Source of the DNA: CAZBZG01 sp964496245 | Lineage (GTDB): Bacteria; Planctomycetota; SZUA-567 | Length of the DNA stretch: 6,755 nucleotides | Direction: 5' to 3' | Assembly (NCBI GenBank): GCA_964496245.1 | Contig: CAZBZG010000261.1 | Span: 1 to 6,755 of the forward strand | Shown: piece by piece, positions 1 to 5,566 of the stretch | Numbering within the stretch: position 1 is the stretch's first letter | How the letters are laid out: each line of letters begins with the position of its first letter | Translations under genes and position numbers: made by a program | The notes under the pieces: generated by a model | The model's input: the letters and a program-made list of their open reading frames with translations, nothing else | Databases searched by the model: none | Told to the model about the DNA's origin: nothing

Positions 1-17
1 ATCGGCCTCCTGCCGAT
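1..17. other. Short perfect hairpin at window edge
   Basis: ATCGGC (1-6) and GCCGAT (12-17) form a six-base stem around a five-base loop. It lies beyond the 3' end of the minus-strand sugar transferase gene, but no T-run follows on either strand, so an intrinsic terminator is not well supported. It may continue outside the window. Nothing else recognisable is seen in 18-150. Confidence 0.2.
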
Positions 18-150
18 GCGACCCCTGCGCACGCCCCTCCGCTCAGCCCTCCGCAAGGGACTCGTGGGATGCGGAAGCAGAGAAAGGACGAAACCGAGCC
101 CGCCCCGCCAACCAACCATTGAACAACATGCGTGGACCACGCCCGCGCTT

Positions 151-1614
151 CTAGTGCCCTCCCCCGAGCCGGAACACCGTACGCACGAGGATCGCGAAGT
201 CGAGCAGGAAGGAACGGTTGTACACGTAGTAGAGATCGTAGTCGATGTTTTCATGAATGGGAAACTGCCGGTCCTCGCTCACCTGCCAGAGGCCGGTCAT
301 GCCGGGCGGCACGAGCAGGCGTTCGCGCTGGATGGGCGTGTACGCGGCCACGATCTGCGGCATGTCCGGCCGCGGGCCCACCAGGCTCATTTCGCCCTTG
401 AGCACGTTCACGAGCTGCGGGAGCTCGTCCAGGCTGCTCTGGCGCAGCACGCGGCCCAGGGGGAAGATGTTCGGGTCCCCGGCCGTCGGCTTGGTGGCGT
501 AGGAGGGCGCTTCGGTGCGCATAGTGCGGAACTTGTGCATGGGAAAGGCCCGTCCGTGCTGGCCGATCCGCTCCTGGGTGAAGAAGACCGGTCCCCGGCT
601 CGTCAGCTTGATGAGCAGCGCGATCAAGAGGAACACCGGGCTCAGGCCCACGACGAGCAGCCCTGCTACGCCCACGTCCACGGCCCGCTTGGCCGTGCGG
701 TACACGATCGTGGTCCGCATGGCGCGCTCGGTCAGGATGGGGATGTCGCCGATGAAGGTGAGCTGCATGCGCCGGAAGTGGCCCGAGCTGAAGAGCGGCA
801 CGTGATGGCAGGCGATGCCCAGCGACCGGCACGCGTCCTGGATCTCCAGGAGCCGCTCGCTGCCGAGGGTCGGCAGGGCCACGAACAAGAGCTGCACGTG
901 GTCCGCGGGCAGGGTCTTGAGCTCGTCCAGGCCGCCCAGCACGGGCAGGTGGGAGGCGAGCCCCGGTCCGAAGCGGATCTCGCCCTCGACCGATCCGTCG
1001 TCCCGGTCGTACAGGAACCCCACGGGCCGCAGGCCCATCTGCGGGTTCTGGAGGATGCGCGCGGCCAGGCTGCGGCCGGTCTCGCCCGTGCCGTAGATGG
1101 CTACGGGCTGCGTGCCCACGCCCGCCTCCAGGAACCACTGCGCCACGCGCCGCACGAGCCGCCGGCCGTACACGACAAAGGGCAGCATGAGCACGATGGC
1201 GAAGAGCACGCCCAGGCGCGGGAGCGTGAAGTCGCGCAGGAGGAAGGCGATGCCCAGGGCGCCCGCCGCGTGGATGAGCAGGCCCTTGATGAGCATCACG
1301 TCTTCTTCCACGTTGAGGATGCTCACCCCGCGCGTGTAGATCCCCAGCGCCCCGAGCGCCAGCACCAGGAAAGCGCTCATGGCCAGGCCCATGAGCAGGA
1401 AGTGGGTGGGGTCGATGGGCGCGCGCAGGCGGAAGCCTTCGAGGAAGGACCGGTTGTAGATCCACACCGCCAGCGCATAGGCGGCCACGGTGACCAGGAA
1501 ATCCATGCCCGCCAGCGCCAGGCTCACCACGCGCGCCCGCCAGGGCGTGCCTGTGAACCGCTCGGGCGGCATGCGCGCGACCTGCATGCCCGGTGTGTCC
1601 GGCGCCCCTGTCAT
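151..1614 (-). CDS. Polyprenyl-phosphate sugar-1-phosphate transferase (exopolysaccharide/O-antigen initiating enzyme)
   Basis: A 487-residue inner-membrane protein of the WbaP/WcaJ-type family. These enzymes move a sugar-1-phosphate from a nucleotide sugar to undecaprenyl phosphate, the first step of repeat-unit assembly for exopolysaccharide, capsule or O-antigen. Four hydrophobic segments are visible at about 30-52, 72-94, 109-127 and 134-150. A Rossmann-like CoA-binding-type domain follows, with GTGETG at about 175-180. A further hydrophobic or re-entrant segment lies at about 310-337, then the C-terminal Bact_transf domain with KFRTM (about 361-365), the catalytic-type Asp-Glu in SSLDELPQ (about 393-400), GEMSLVGPRP and PGMTGLWQVS. 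Length and domain order match full-length family members. The ATG at 1614 is preferred over an in-frame GTG at 1638 because AGGAGG (plus-strand 1622-1627) sits seven bases upstream of it. The sugar substrate cannot be read from sequence. The epimerase upstream on the same strand fits a surface-polysaccharide locus. Confidence 0.93.
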   Translation of the reverse strand: MTGAPDTPGMQVARMPPERFTGTPWRARVVSLALAGMDFLVTVAAYALAVWIYNRSFLEGFRLRAPIDPTHFLLMGLAMSAFLVLALGALGIYTRGVSILNVEEDVMLIKGLLIHAAGALGIAFLLRDFTLPRLGVLFAIVLMLPFVVYGRRLVRRVAQWFLEAGVGTQPVAIYGTGETGRSLAARILQNPQMGLRPVGFLYDRDDGSVEGEIRFGPGLASHLPVLGGLDELKTLPADHVQLLFVALPTLGSERLLEIQDACRSLGIACHHVPLFSSGHFRRMQLTFIGDIPILTERAMRTTIVYRTAKRAVDVGVAGLLVVGLSPVFLLIALLIKLTSRGPVFFTQERIGQHGRAFPMHKFRTMRTEAPSYATKPTAGDPNIFPLGRVLRQSSLDELPQLVNVLKGEMSLVGPRPDMPQIVAAYTPIQRERLLVPPGMTGLWQVSEDRQFPIHENIDYDLYYVYNRSFLLDFAILVRTVFRLGGGH

Positions 1615-1655
1615 CCCCCTCCCTCCTGCGGCTGACACACCTGCCGCACACCTAA

Positions 1656-1684
1656 GGCATAGGCCATGCAGGCAAGCGTGTCAA
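1656..1684 (-). promoter_or_regulatory. Candidate sigma70-type promoter for the sugar transferase
   Basis: On the minus strand a consensus TTGACA (plus-strand 1679-1684) is followed after 17 bases by TATGCC (1656-1661), which matches TATAAT at its first three positions. A start near 1649 would give a leader of about 35 bases before the ATG at 1614. The -35 box and spacing are good and the -10 is weak. Confidence 0.45.
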
Positions 1685-1711
1685 GAGGCGGGAAGCGCAG
1701 CAGTCGGTCGC

Positions 1712-1761
<50 letters not shown>

Positions 1762-1771
1762 NNNNNNNNNN
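1762..1771. other. Assembly gap (10 N)
   Basis: Ten ambiguous bases join two different microsatellites. Ten N looks like a placeholder rather than a measured length. The missing sequence is probably more hexanucleotide repeat, and adjacency of the two sides depends on scaffolding. Confidence 0.97.
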
Positions 1772-1789
1772 CGCAATCGCAATCGCAAT
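1772..1789. repeat. CGCAAT hexanucleotide microsatellite
   Basis: Three perfect CGCAAT units follow the gap directly. The unit differs from the GTCGTT unit on the other side and is not its reverse complement, so the gap hides a switch between two repeat types. Confidence 0.8.
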
Positions 1790-1796
1790 CGCCACT

Positions 1797-1833
1797 CGGG
1801 TGCCATGCCCACCCTCGGGTGGGCATGCGCGGG
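1797..1833 (+). repeat. Half-copy (A) of the local palindromic repeat
   Basis: The sequence begins CGGGTGCCATG and contains an 11-base-pair stem CATGCCCACCC (1804-1814), loop TC, and its exact complement (1817-1827), ending GCGCGG. It matches the first hairpin of copies B-E, but one stem position has changed from T-A to C-G on both arms, so pairing is kept. The second hairpin and the TTGGCG tail are absent. It lies about 80 bases beyond the stop codon of the minus-strand epimerase gene. Confidence 0.8.
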
Positions 1834-1915
1834 GTGCTTGCCGAGCGAAGGGCCGACCCGGAGCCGCGGCCCGGAGCGAGAGAACCCGCCGGAGCCGCAG
1901 GCGAAACCGCCCTCC

Positions 1916-2977
1916 CTACATGCGCTCCACCAGCCCGTCGTGGATCTCCACGAGCGTGCGCTCGAGATCGTAGGTGTAGGCCCAGCCCGGGTAGTGCGCC
2001 TGGAACTTGCGTACGTCGCTGATGTACCAGATGTGATCGCCCGTGCGGTGGGTCTCGCTGTAGGTCCAGTCGAGCTTCTTGCCTGCGATCCGCTCGCACA
2101 GGTCGATGGCTTCGAGCATGGAGCAGTTGGCGTGGCGGGACCCGCCCGCGTTGTAGACTTCGCCGGGCCGCGGGTCCTGCACGTAGTGCCAGAACATGTT
2201 CACGAGGTCGCAGGCGTGGATGTTGTCCCGCACCTGCTTTCCCTGGTAGCCGAAGACCGTGTAGGGCGCGCCCGTGAGCACGCACTTCATGAGATAGGCG
2301 AGAAAACCGTGCAGGCACGTGCCGGAATGGCCGGGCCCGGTCAGGCACCCGCCGCGGAAGCACGCGGTCTTGAGTCCGAAGTAGCGGCCGTACTCCTGCA
2401 CGAGCAGATCCGCCGCCGCCTTGGACGCGCCGAACAGGCTGTGCGTGCTCTGGTCGACGGGCATGGTTTCGTCGATGCCGTGTGCGGCAAACGGATGGTC
2501 GGGCGCGACCTCCCAGCGGGTCTCTTCCTCCACGAGCGGGAGCGCGTTGGGCCGGTCGCCGTAGACCTTGTTCGTGGACGTGAAGAGAAACGCCGCGTCA
2601 GGGCAGAAGCGGCGCGCGGCTTCGAGCAGCACGAGCGTGCCCGTGGCATTGACCGAGAAGTCGGTGAACGGCTCGCGCGCCGCCCAGTCGTGCGAGGGCT
2701 GGGCGGCCGTGTGGATCACGACCTGGATGTCTGCGCCATACGTTTCGAAGATCCGGTCCACCGCCGCCTGGTCGCGGATGTCCGTGTGCTGGTGGGTGTA
2801 GCCTTCGACCTCGGCTTCGAGCCTTTCCCGGCTCCAGGCCGTGCTCGCCTCCGGCCCGAAGAAGACCTGGCGCATGTCATTGTCGAGACCGACGACCTCG
2901 AAGCCCTGCCCGGCAAAGAACCGGACCGCCTCCGCACCGATGAGGCCCGCCGAACCGGTGATCACGGCGATCGCCAT
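1916..2977 (-). CDS. NAD-dependent sugar-nucleotide epimerase/dehydratase, CDP-paratose 2-epimerase-like
   Basis: A 353-residue extended-SDR protein, full length for the family, probably a cytoplasmic enzyme making a nucleotide sugar for surface glycans. The N-terminal NAD-binding motif is GSAGLIG (about 8-14). TAAQPSHDWAAREPF (90-104), FTSTNKVYGD (132-141), FRGGCLTGP (207-215) and QVRDNIHACDLVN (248-260) match a group usually annotated CDP-paratose 2-epimerase or NAD-dependent epimerase. The usual SDR YxxxK pair reads F182-GAS-K186, in HSLFGASKAAAD, so the catalytic Tyr position holds Phe. From memory this is typical of the subgroup rather than a mutation here. The start at 2977 has a G-rich Shine-Dalgarno (GGAGGGGGA, plus-strand 2981-2989). 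The exact substrate is uncertain. The nearby sugar transferase supports a polysaccharide role. Confidence 0.9.
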   Translation of the reverse strand: MAIAVITGSAGLIGAEAVRFFAGQGFEVVGLDNDMRQVFFGPEASTAWSRERLEAEVEGYTHQHTDIRDQAAVDRIFETYGADIQVVIHTAAQPSHDWAAREPFTDFSVNATGTLVLLEAARRFCPDAAFLFTSTNKVYGDRPNALPLVEEETRWEVAPDHPFAAHGIDETMPVDQSTHSLFGASKAAADLLVQEYGRYFGLKTACFRGGCLTGPGHSGTCLHGFLAYLMKCVLTGAPYTVFGYQGKQVRDNIHACDLVNMFWHYVQDPRPGEVYNAGGSRHANCSMLEAIDLCERIAGKKLDWTYSETHRTGDHIWYISDVRKFQAHYPGWAYTYDLERTLVEIHDGLVERM

Positions 2978-3000
2978 GCATCCCCCTCCGCAGACGCGCC

Positions 3001-3006
3001 ATCATA
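3001..3006 (-). promoter_or_regulatory. Possible -10 box of the epimerase gene
   Basis: The minus strand reads TATGAT, five of six matches to TATAAT, 24 bases before the ATG. No convincing -35 is seen (TGGCGT at the right distance). An alternating CG tract (3013-3023) lies just upstream of it. Confidence 0.3.
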
Positions 3007-3038
3007 CCGATCCGCGCGCGCGCACGCCACCCGTTTCC

Positions 3039-3180
3039 GCCGGGTGCCGGGCGCCATGCCCATCCTTGGATGGGCATGCGCGGGCGTCCACGGCAGCGCG
3101 GCATGTCCACCTATGGGTGGACATGGCACCCGCACGTTCCCCGTACCGTCCTTGGCGCTCTTGGCGTCTTGGCGAGAGAG
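3039..3180 (+). repeat. Composite palindromic repeat, copy B
   Basis: In order: GCCGGGTGCC; a second start GGGCGCCATG; hairpin 1 (3055-3078; stem CATGCCCATCC, loop TT); an inter-hairpin linker; hairpin 2 (3102-3125; stem CATGTCCACC, loop TATG); outer end CATGGCACCC (3122-3131); ACGTTCCCCGTACCGTCC; then three TTGGCG units (3152, 3161, 3169) and GAGAGAG. The outer ends are inverted repeats of each other with one mismatch. The copy lies between the divergent epimerase and MNT genes. Confidence 0.92.
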
Positions 3181-3205
3181 CAGTCCCGATCACCACGATT
3201 CCCGC

Positions 3206-3234
3206 TTGTATCTGCGCGGAACATGCTCTACACT
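3206..3234 (+). promoter_or_regulatory. Candidate promoter of the first MNT gene
   Basis: TTGTAT (3206-3211), 17 bases, TACACT (3229-3234), followed by 67 bases to the MNT start at 3302. The boxes are moderate matches, but the same pair recurs in conserved sequence in front of the second MNT gene (4552-4579), which strengthens the call. Confidence 0.4.
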
Positions 3235-3301
3235 GCGGAGCAGTATGCGCCAAGGAACGGAAGGCGCCCCCAAGGCAAACCGCGATCCGTGGAGCTTCGC
3301 C

Positions 3302-3604
3302 ATGCCCCACCAGGTCAATCTACCGTCCCGGGAGATCGAAGCCTTCTGCCGAAAGCATCGCATCCGGCGCCTGGCCGTGTTCGGCTCGGCCCTGCGTGCG
3401 GACTTCGGCCCGGACTCGGACGTAGACATGTTGGTGGAGTTCGAACCCGAGGCGCACGTGGGATACCTTGGGCTTGTAGCCATGGAGATGGAGCTCGGCC
3501 AGATCGTGGGGCGCAGAGTCGACCTGCGTACACGGAACGAACTGAGCCGTTATTTCCGCGACCAGGTGCTTGAAGCAGCGGAGCCGGCGTATGTACGAGG
3601 ATGA
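3302..3604 (+). CDS. MNT-domain nucleotidyltransferase, MntA-like antitoxin
   Basis: A 100-residue minimal nucleotidyltransferase. It carries GS-x10-DxD (G28, S29, D40, D42, in FGSALRADFGPDSDVDML) and a third acidic residue in RRVDLRT (D74), the metal-binding triad of the Pol-beta superfamily. In studied MntA-HepT systems such proteins neutralise a HEPN RNase toxin by adding AMP to it. The ATG at 3302 has GGAG seven bases upstream. An in-frame ATG at 3245 would add 19 residues with no family resemblance. The gene overlaps the start of the HEPN reading frame by 14 bases, as usual for the pair, but that partner survives only as a 26-codon stub. The protein therefore looks intact but has no cognate toxin here. 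Confidence 0.85.
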   Translation: MPHQVNLPSREIEAFCRKHRIRRLAVFGSALRADFGPDSDVDMLVEFEPEAHVGYLGLVAMEMELGQIVGRRVDLRTRNELSRYFRDQVLEAAEPAYVRG

Positions 3605-3668
3605 TCTCACGCGCCTGCGGCACATGCGGGACGCGGCACGCGAAGCCATGGATGGGCTGCGCGAACAG
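3591..3668 (+). pseudogene. Truncated HEPN toxin (HepT-like, DUF86), first 26 codons only
   Basis: The start overlaps the end of the MNT gene. The peptide MYEDDLTRLRHMRDAAREAM followed by DGLREQ closely resembles the N-terminus of HepT/DUF86 HEPN proteins, which are normally about 110-120 residues. Family resemblance stops exactly where repeat copy C begins (GCCGGGTGCC at 3668). The expected later parts, including the RNase motif RX4-6H, are not seen in the repeat or in any frame of 3811-3918. The frame stays open through the repeat to about 4118, but that tail is repeat-derived and then out of frame with hicB. This is best read as a gene cut by insertion of the repeat or by a deletion ending at it, and it is almost certainly without toxin activity. 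Confidence 0.8.
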
Positions 3669-3810
3669 CCGGGTGCCGGGTGCCATGCCCATCCTTGGAT
3701 GGGCATGCGCGGGCGTCCAGGGCCACGCGGCATGTCCACCTATGGGTGGACATGGCACCCGCACGTTCCCCGTACCGTCCCTTGGCGCTCTTGGCGTTTT
3801 GGCGAGAGAG
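3668..3810 (+). repeat. Composite palindromic repeat, copy C
   Basis: The left end carries a tandem GGGTGCC (3671-3677 and 3678-3684) as in copy B. Hairpin 1 has stem CATGCCCATCC. Hairpin 2 spans 3731-3754 with outer end CATGGCACCC (3751-3760). The tail has three TTGGCG units ending in GAGAGAG. The linker between hairpins (GCGTCCAGGGCCACGCGG) resembles that of B and differs from D and E. One TTGGCGTC has changed to TTGGCGTT. The copy sits at codon 27 of the hepT-like gene. Confidence 0.93.
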
Positions 3811-3831
3811 CGAACCGTCGAAGCAAGGGAC

Positions 3832-3860
3832 TTGCGCGAAAGCCGGGCATCCCGGATAAT
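3832..3860 (+). promoter_or_regulatory. Candidate hicBA promoter
   Basis: TTGCGC (3832-3837), 17 bases, GATAAT (3855-3860, five of six to consensus), 58 bases before the hicB start. A small inverted repeat, CCGGG and CCCGG around CAT (3843-3855), lies in the spacer and could be an operator. The intergenic stretch 3811-3918 has no other recognisable element. Confidence 0.4.
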
Positions 3861-3918
3861 GACGGCAACGGCGCGATGAAGCGCCCATGGCACGCGAACC
3901 AGCGCAGAGGAGGCAGCT

Positions 3919-4134
3919 GTGGCATCCGGCGAGATCGTGTTCCTGGTCGAGGACGCGCCAGAGGGCGGGTACACGGCCCAAGCTCTGGGCACGGGCATCT
4001 TCACCCAGGCCGGGAGCCTGGAGGAGCTGCGCCCCCTGGTGCGGGATGCGGTCCGGTGCCACTTCGAGGACGCCGGGCAGCGCCCTGCTGTGATCCGGCT
4101 GCACTACGTACGCGATGAGGTGCTCACCTCGTGA
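3919..4134 (+). CDS. hicB: HicB-family antitoxin (short form)
   Basis: A 71-residue protein with the HicB-type opening EIVFLVEDAPEGGYTAQALG, then IFTQAGSLEELRPLVRDAV and VIRLHYVRDEV near the end. It contains only the RNase-H-like HicB fold and no C-terminal ribbon-helix-helix or helix-turn-helix, so it would neutralise the toxin by binding, while DNA binding is uncertain. GTG at 3919 is the start: AGAGGAGG (3906-3913) lies five bases upstream. It overlaps the next gene by four bases (GTGA), which indicates translational coupling. The order antitoxin-toxin is the reverse of classical hicAB but common for this short subfamily. Homologues are sometimes mislabelled 2-oxoisovalerate dehydrogenase in databases, from memory. 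Confidence 0.87.
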   Translation: MASGEIVFLVEDAPEGGYTAQALGTGIFTQAGSLEELRPLVRDAVRCHFEDAGQRPAVIRLHYVRDEVLTS

Positions 4135-4370
4135 AATTGCCCCGCGACTGTTCCGCAGACGCGCTGGCACGCGCACTCCGCACGCTTGGGTACGTTCAGA
4201 CACGCCAGACCGGAAGCCACATCCGGCTCACCACGCAGACGGGCGGTGAGCATCACATCACCATCCCTGCACACGACCCGTTGAAGATCGGCACCTTGAG
4301 CGCGGTTCTTCGCGAGGTGGCCGCGCACCACGGCCTCTCCCGACAGCAACTCCTCGAGCGGCTGTTCTGA
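4131..4370 (+). CDS. hicA: HicA-family mRNA interferase toxin
   Basis: A 79-residue HicA/YcfA-type protein with a small double-stranded-RNA-binding-like fold. HicA toxins cleave mRNA and are held inactive by HicB. The active-site His is present in RQTGSHIRLT (H30), and the typical HHITIPAHDPLKIGTL (41-56) and C-terminal LSRQQLLERLF follow. The length is normal and nothing is missing. The start is a GTG inside the hicB stop overlap, with GAGG (4117-4120) ten bases before it. The gene ends one base before repeat copy D, whose first hairpin could help stop transcription. This is the only complete hic pair in the window. Confidence 0.9.
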   Translation: MKLPRDCSADALARALRTLGYVQTRQTGSHIRLTTQTGGEHHITIPAHDPLKIGTLSAVLREVAAHHGLSRQQLLERLF

Positions 4371-4371
4371 G

Positions 4372-4526
4372 GCCGGGTGCCATGCCCATCCTTGGATGGG
4401 CATGCGCGGGCGTGTGCGGCGACACAGCATGTCCACCTATGGGTGGACATGGCACCGGTGCTCGGCGCTCCCAGGCCGGACGTTCCCCGTACCGTCCTTG
4501 GCGCTCTTGGCGTCTTGGCGAGAGAG
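4372..4526 (+). repeat. Composite palindromic repeat, copy D
   Basis: It starts GCCGGGTGCCATG directly after the hicA stop. Hairpin 1 spans 4381-4404. The linker GTGTGCGGCGACACAG is shared with E and differs from B and C. Hairpin 2 spans 4428-4451 and the outer end reads CATGGCACCG. About 20 extra bases (around 4457-4479) separate it from ACGTTCCCC, after which the TTGGCG triplet and GAGAGAG match the other copies. Confidence 0.93.
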
Positions 4527-4564
4527 CAGTCCCGATCCCAGCGATTCCCGCTTGTATCTGCGCG
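4527..4564 (+). repeat. Extra tail shared by copies B and D
   Basis: This 38-base stretch matches 3181-3218 at 35 positions and continues into the promoter-like region. Copies C and E lack it. It lies in front of both MNT genes, so it could be duplicated promoter sequence or an extended form of the repeat. Confidence 0.8.
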
Positions 4565-4579
4565 TACGATGGCTACACT
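4552..4579 (+). promoter_or_regulatory. Candidate promoter of the second MNT-HEPN operon
   Basis: TTGTAT (4552-4557), 16 bases, TACACT (4574-4579), 79 bases before the MNT start. Both boxes are identical to those before the first MNT gene while the spacer has diverged. Confidence 0.4.
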
Positions 4580-4658
4580 CGAGGGCCAGCCAGGATGTTG
4601 CGCGCCGCACGTGCGCGTGAACCCGAGGGCGTGATTCCGGGTTTGCGGAACAGAACCC

Positions 4659-4973
4659 ATGGCCGAGAACGAACTCCTCGCACAGATCAAATCCCGCCTG
4701 CAACAGGCCCACGGGGACAGGTTGAAAGGCGTGGTTCTGTATGGATCCGAGGCCCGGGGAGAGGCGACGCCAGACAGCGACATCGACGTGCTGGTGCTGC
4801 TCCAGGGACCGATCCGGCTGTGGGCAGACCTGCAGACGAGCATCCACGCGCTCTATCCCCTGATCCTCACGCAGGACCGCCCCATCAGTCCGAAGGTGAT
4901 CGACTGTTCTGACTACGAGCGCGAGGACGCGCCTCTCTTCGAGAACGCACGCAGAGAAGGCATACGGGCATGA
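4659..4973 (+). CDS. MNT-domain nucleotidyltransferase, antitoxin-like
   Basis: A 104-residue minimal nucleotidyltransferase with GS-x10-DxD (G29, S30, D41, D43, in YGSEARGEATPDSDIDVLV) and a later acidic residue in KVIDCSDYE (D83), which completes a plausible Pol-beta triad. It belongs to a different branch from the MNT at 3302 (residues around the motif and the C-terminal half differ), so it is not a recent duplicate. The ATG at 4659 has only a weak purine-rich GCGGAA eight bases upstream. The stop overlaps the next start as ATGA, so the MNT and HEPN proteins are translationally coupled. By analogy with MNT-HEPN pairs it may modify or neutralise the HEPN partner. This particular subtype is less studied than MntA-HepT. 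Confidence 0.83.
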   Translation: MAENELLAQIKSRLQQAHGDRLKGVVLYGSEARGEATPDSDIDVLVLLQGPIRLWADLQTSIHALYPLILTQDRPISPKVIDCSDYEREDAPLFENARREGIRA

Positions 4974-5374
4974 ACCGGGCATATGCGCAGGATCTGTGGA
5001 AACGGGCGGGCAAGGCCCTGGAGGCGGCGGAGACCCTTCTGGCCGTGAGTCCGGACGACGCGGCGTCGAGATGCTACTACGCGGCGTTTCATGCCGTGTC
5101 TGCGTGGTTTGCGCTACGAGGGAAGGCGTTCAAGAAGCACACTGCGGTCCGCGCAGCGGTCCACCGCGATCTCGTGAACACCGGCATATGGCCGCGCGAG
5201 TTGGGCGAGGCCTTTGATGCGGTCTGCGAACTACGCGACGTGGGAGACTACGGAGCCCTGCAACATGTGCCAAGGGAGGATGCGGAAAGAGCTGTCGAGG
5301 CCGCCAGGCGCATACGGGAAGCCGTCCTCCAAGCCCATCCAGAACTCGCGGACTCTGAAGGCGACGCGCTGTGA
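4970..5374 (+). CDS. HEPN-domain protein, partner of the MNT gene
   Basis: A 134-residue helical HEPN protein of the PF05168-like type. SRCYYAAFHAVSAWFALRG (33-51) is the conserved helix of this group and ELRDVGDYG (87-95) corresponds to its usual R-x3-DY segment. The RX4-6H ribonuclease motif of HepT-type HEPN toxins is not evident, so RNase activity is uncertain and it could be a nucleotide- or RNA-binding partner. Length and both termini look complete. The start overlaps the MNT stop by four bases, with AGAAGG (4955-4960) nine bases upstream. It is followed 15 bases later by the broken hicB-like gene. The pair lies between repeat copies D and E. Confidence 0.83.
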   Translation: MNRAYAQDLWKRAGKALEAAETLLAVSPDDAASRCYYAAFHAVSAWFALRGKAFKKHTAVRAAVHRDLVNTGIWPRELGEAFDAVCELRDVGDYGALQHVPREDAERAVEAARRIREAVLQAHPELADSEGDAL

Positions 5375-5389
5375 TGGGGAGCCACGACC

Positions 5390-5566
5390 TTGCTCAAATA
5401 CAAGGGCTACGCGGGAACGGTGGGTGTCGATCCTGAGGCGCGCATCCTGCACGGCACCGTGCTCGGCATCCGCGATGTGGCGACATTCGAAGCCAAGCCC
5501 CCCCCCGCAGCATTGAGAAGGCCTTCGGCGACTCGGTCGACGACTACCTCGCCTTCTGCGAGTTCT
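5390..5566 (+). pseudogene. Frameshifted and truncated HicB-like antitoxin
   Basis: The reading frame opens at TTG 5390 with GGGGAG (5376-5381) upstream and gives MLKYKGYAGTVGVDPEARIL, then HGTVLGIRDVATFEAK. This is a good match to the start of HicB antitoxins of about 110 residues. At a run of nine C (5498-5506) the family match moves to another frame, where IEKAFGDSVDDYLAFCEF (5512-5565) continues the HicB pattern, consistent with loss of one base. The match ends where repeat copy E begins (5567), so the remaining half, normally ending in a ribbon-helix-helix segment, is absent. No hicA-like gene is adjacent. The frameshift could be a sequencing error in the homopolymer. The truncation cannot be explained that way. 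Confidence 0.78.

Noticed and set aside
16..1635. A long plus-strand open frame opposite the sugar transferase
   Set aside because: It is the antisense shadow of a well-supported gene. Its translation is rich in His, Arg, Glu and Gln without family motifs, as expected from a GC-rich complement.
3002..3310. Minus-strand small reading frames over the repeats, recurring at each copy
   Set aside because: They are translations of the repeat itself, with no ribosome-binding site and no protein family resemblance.
4372..4451. Classical intrinsic terminator after hicA
   Set aside because: The hairpins are strong and well placed, but no T-run follows and the same hairpins occur inside broken genes and upstream of operons, so termination would be incidental.
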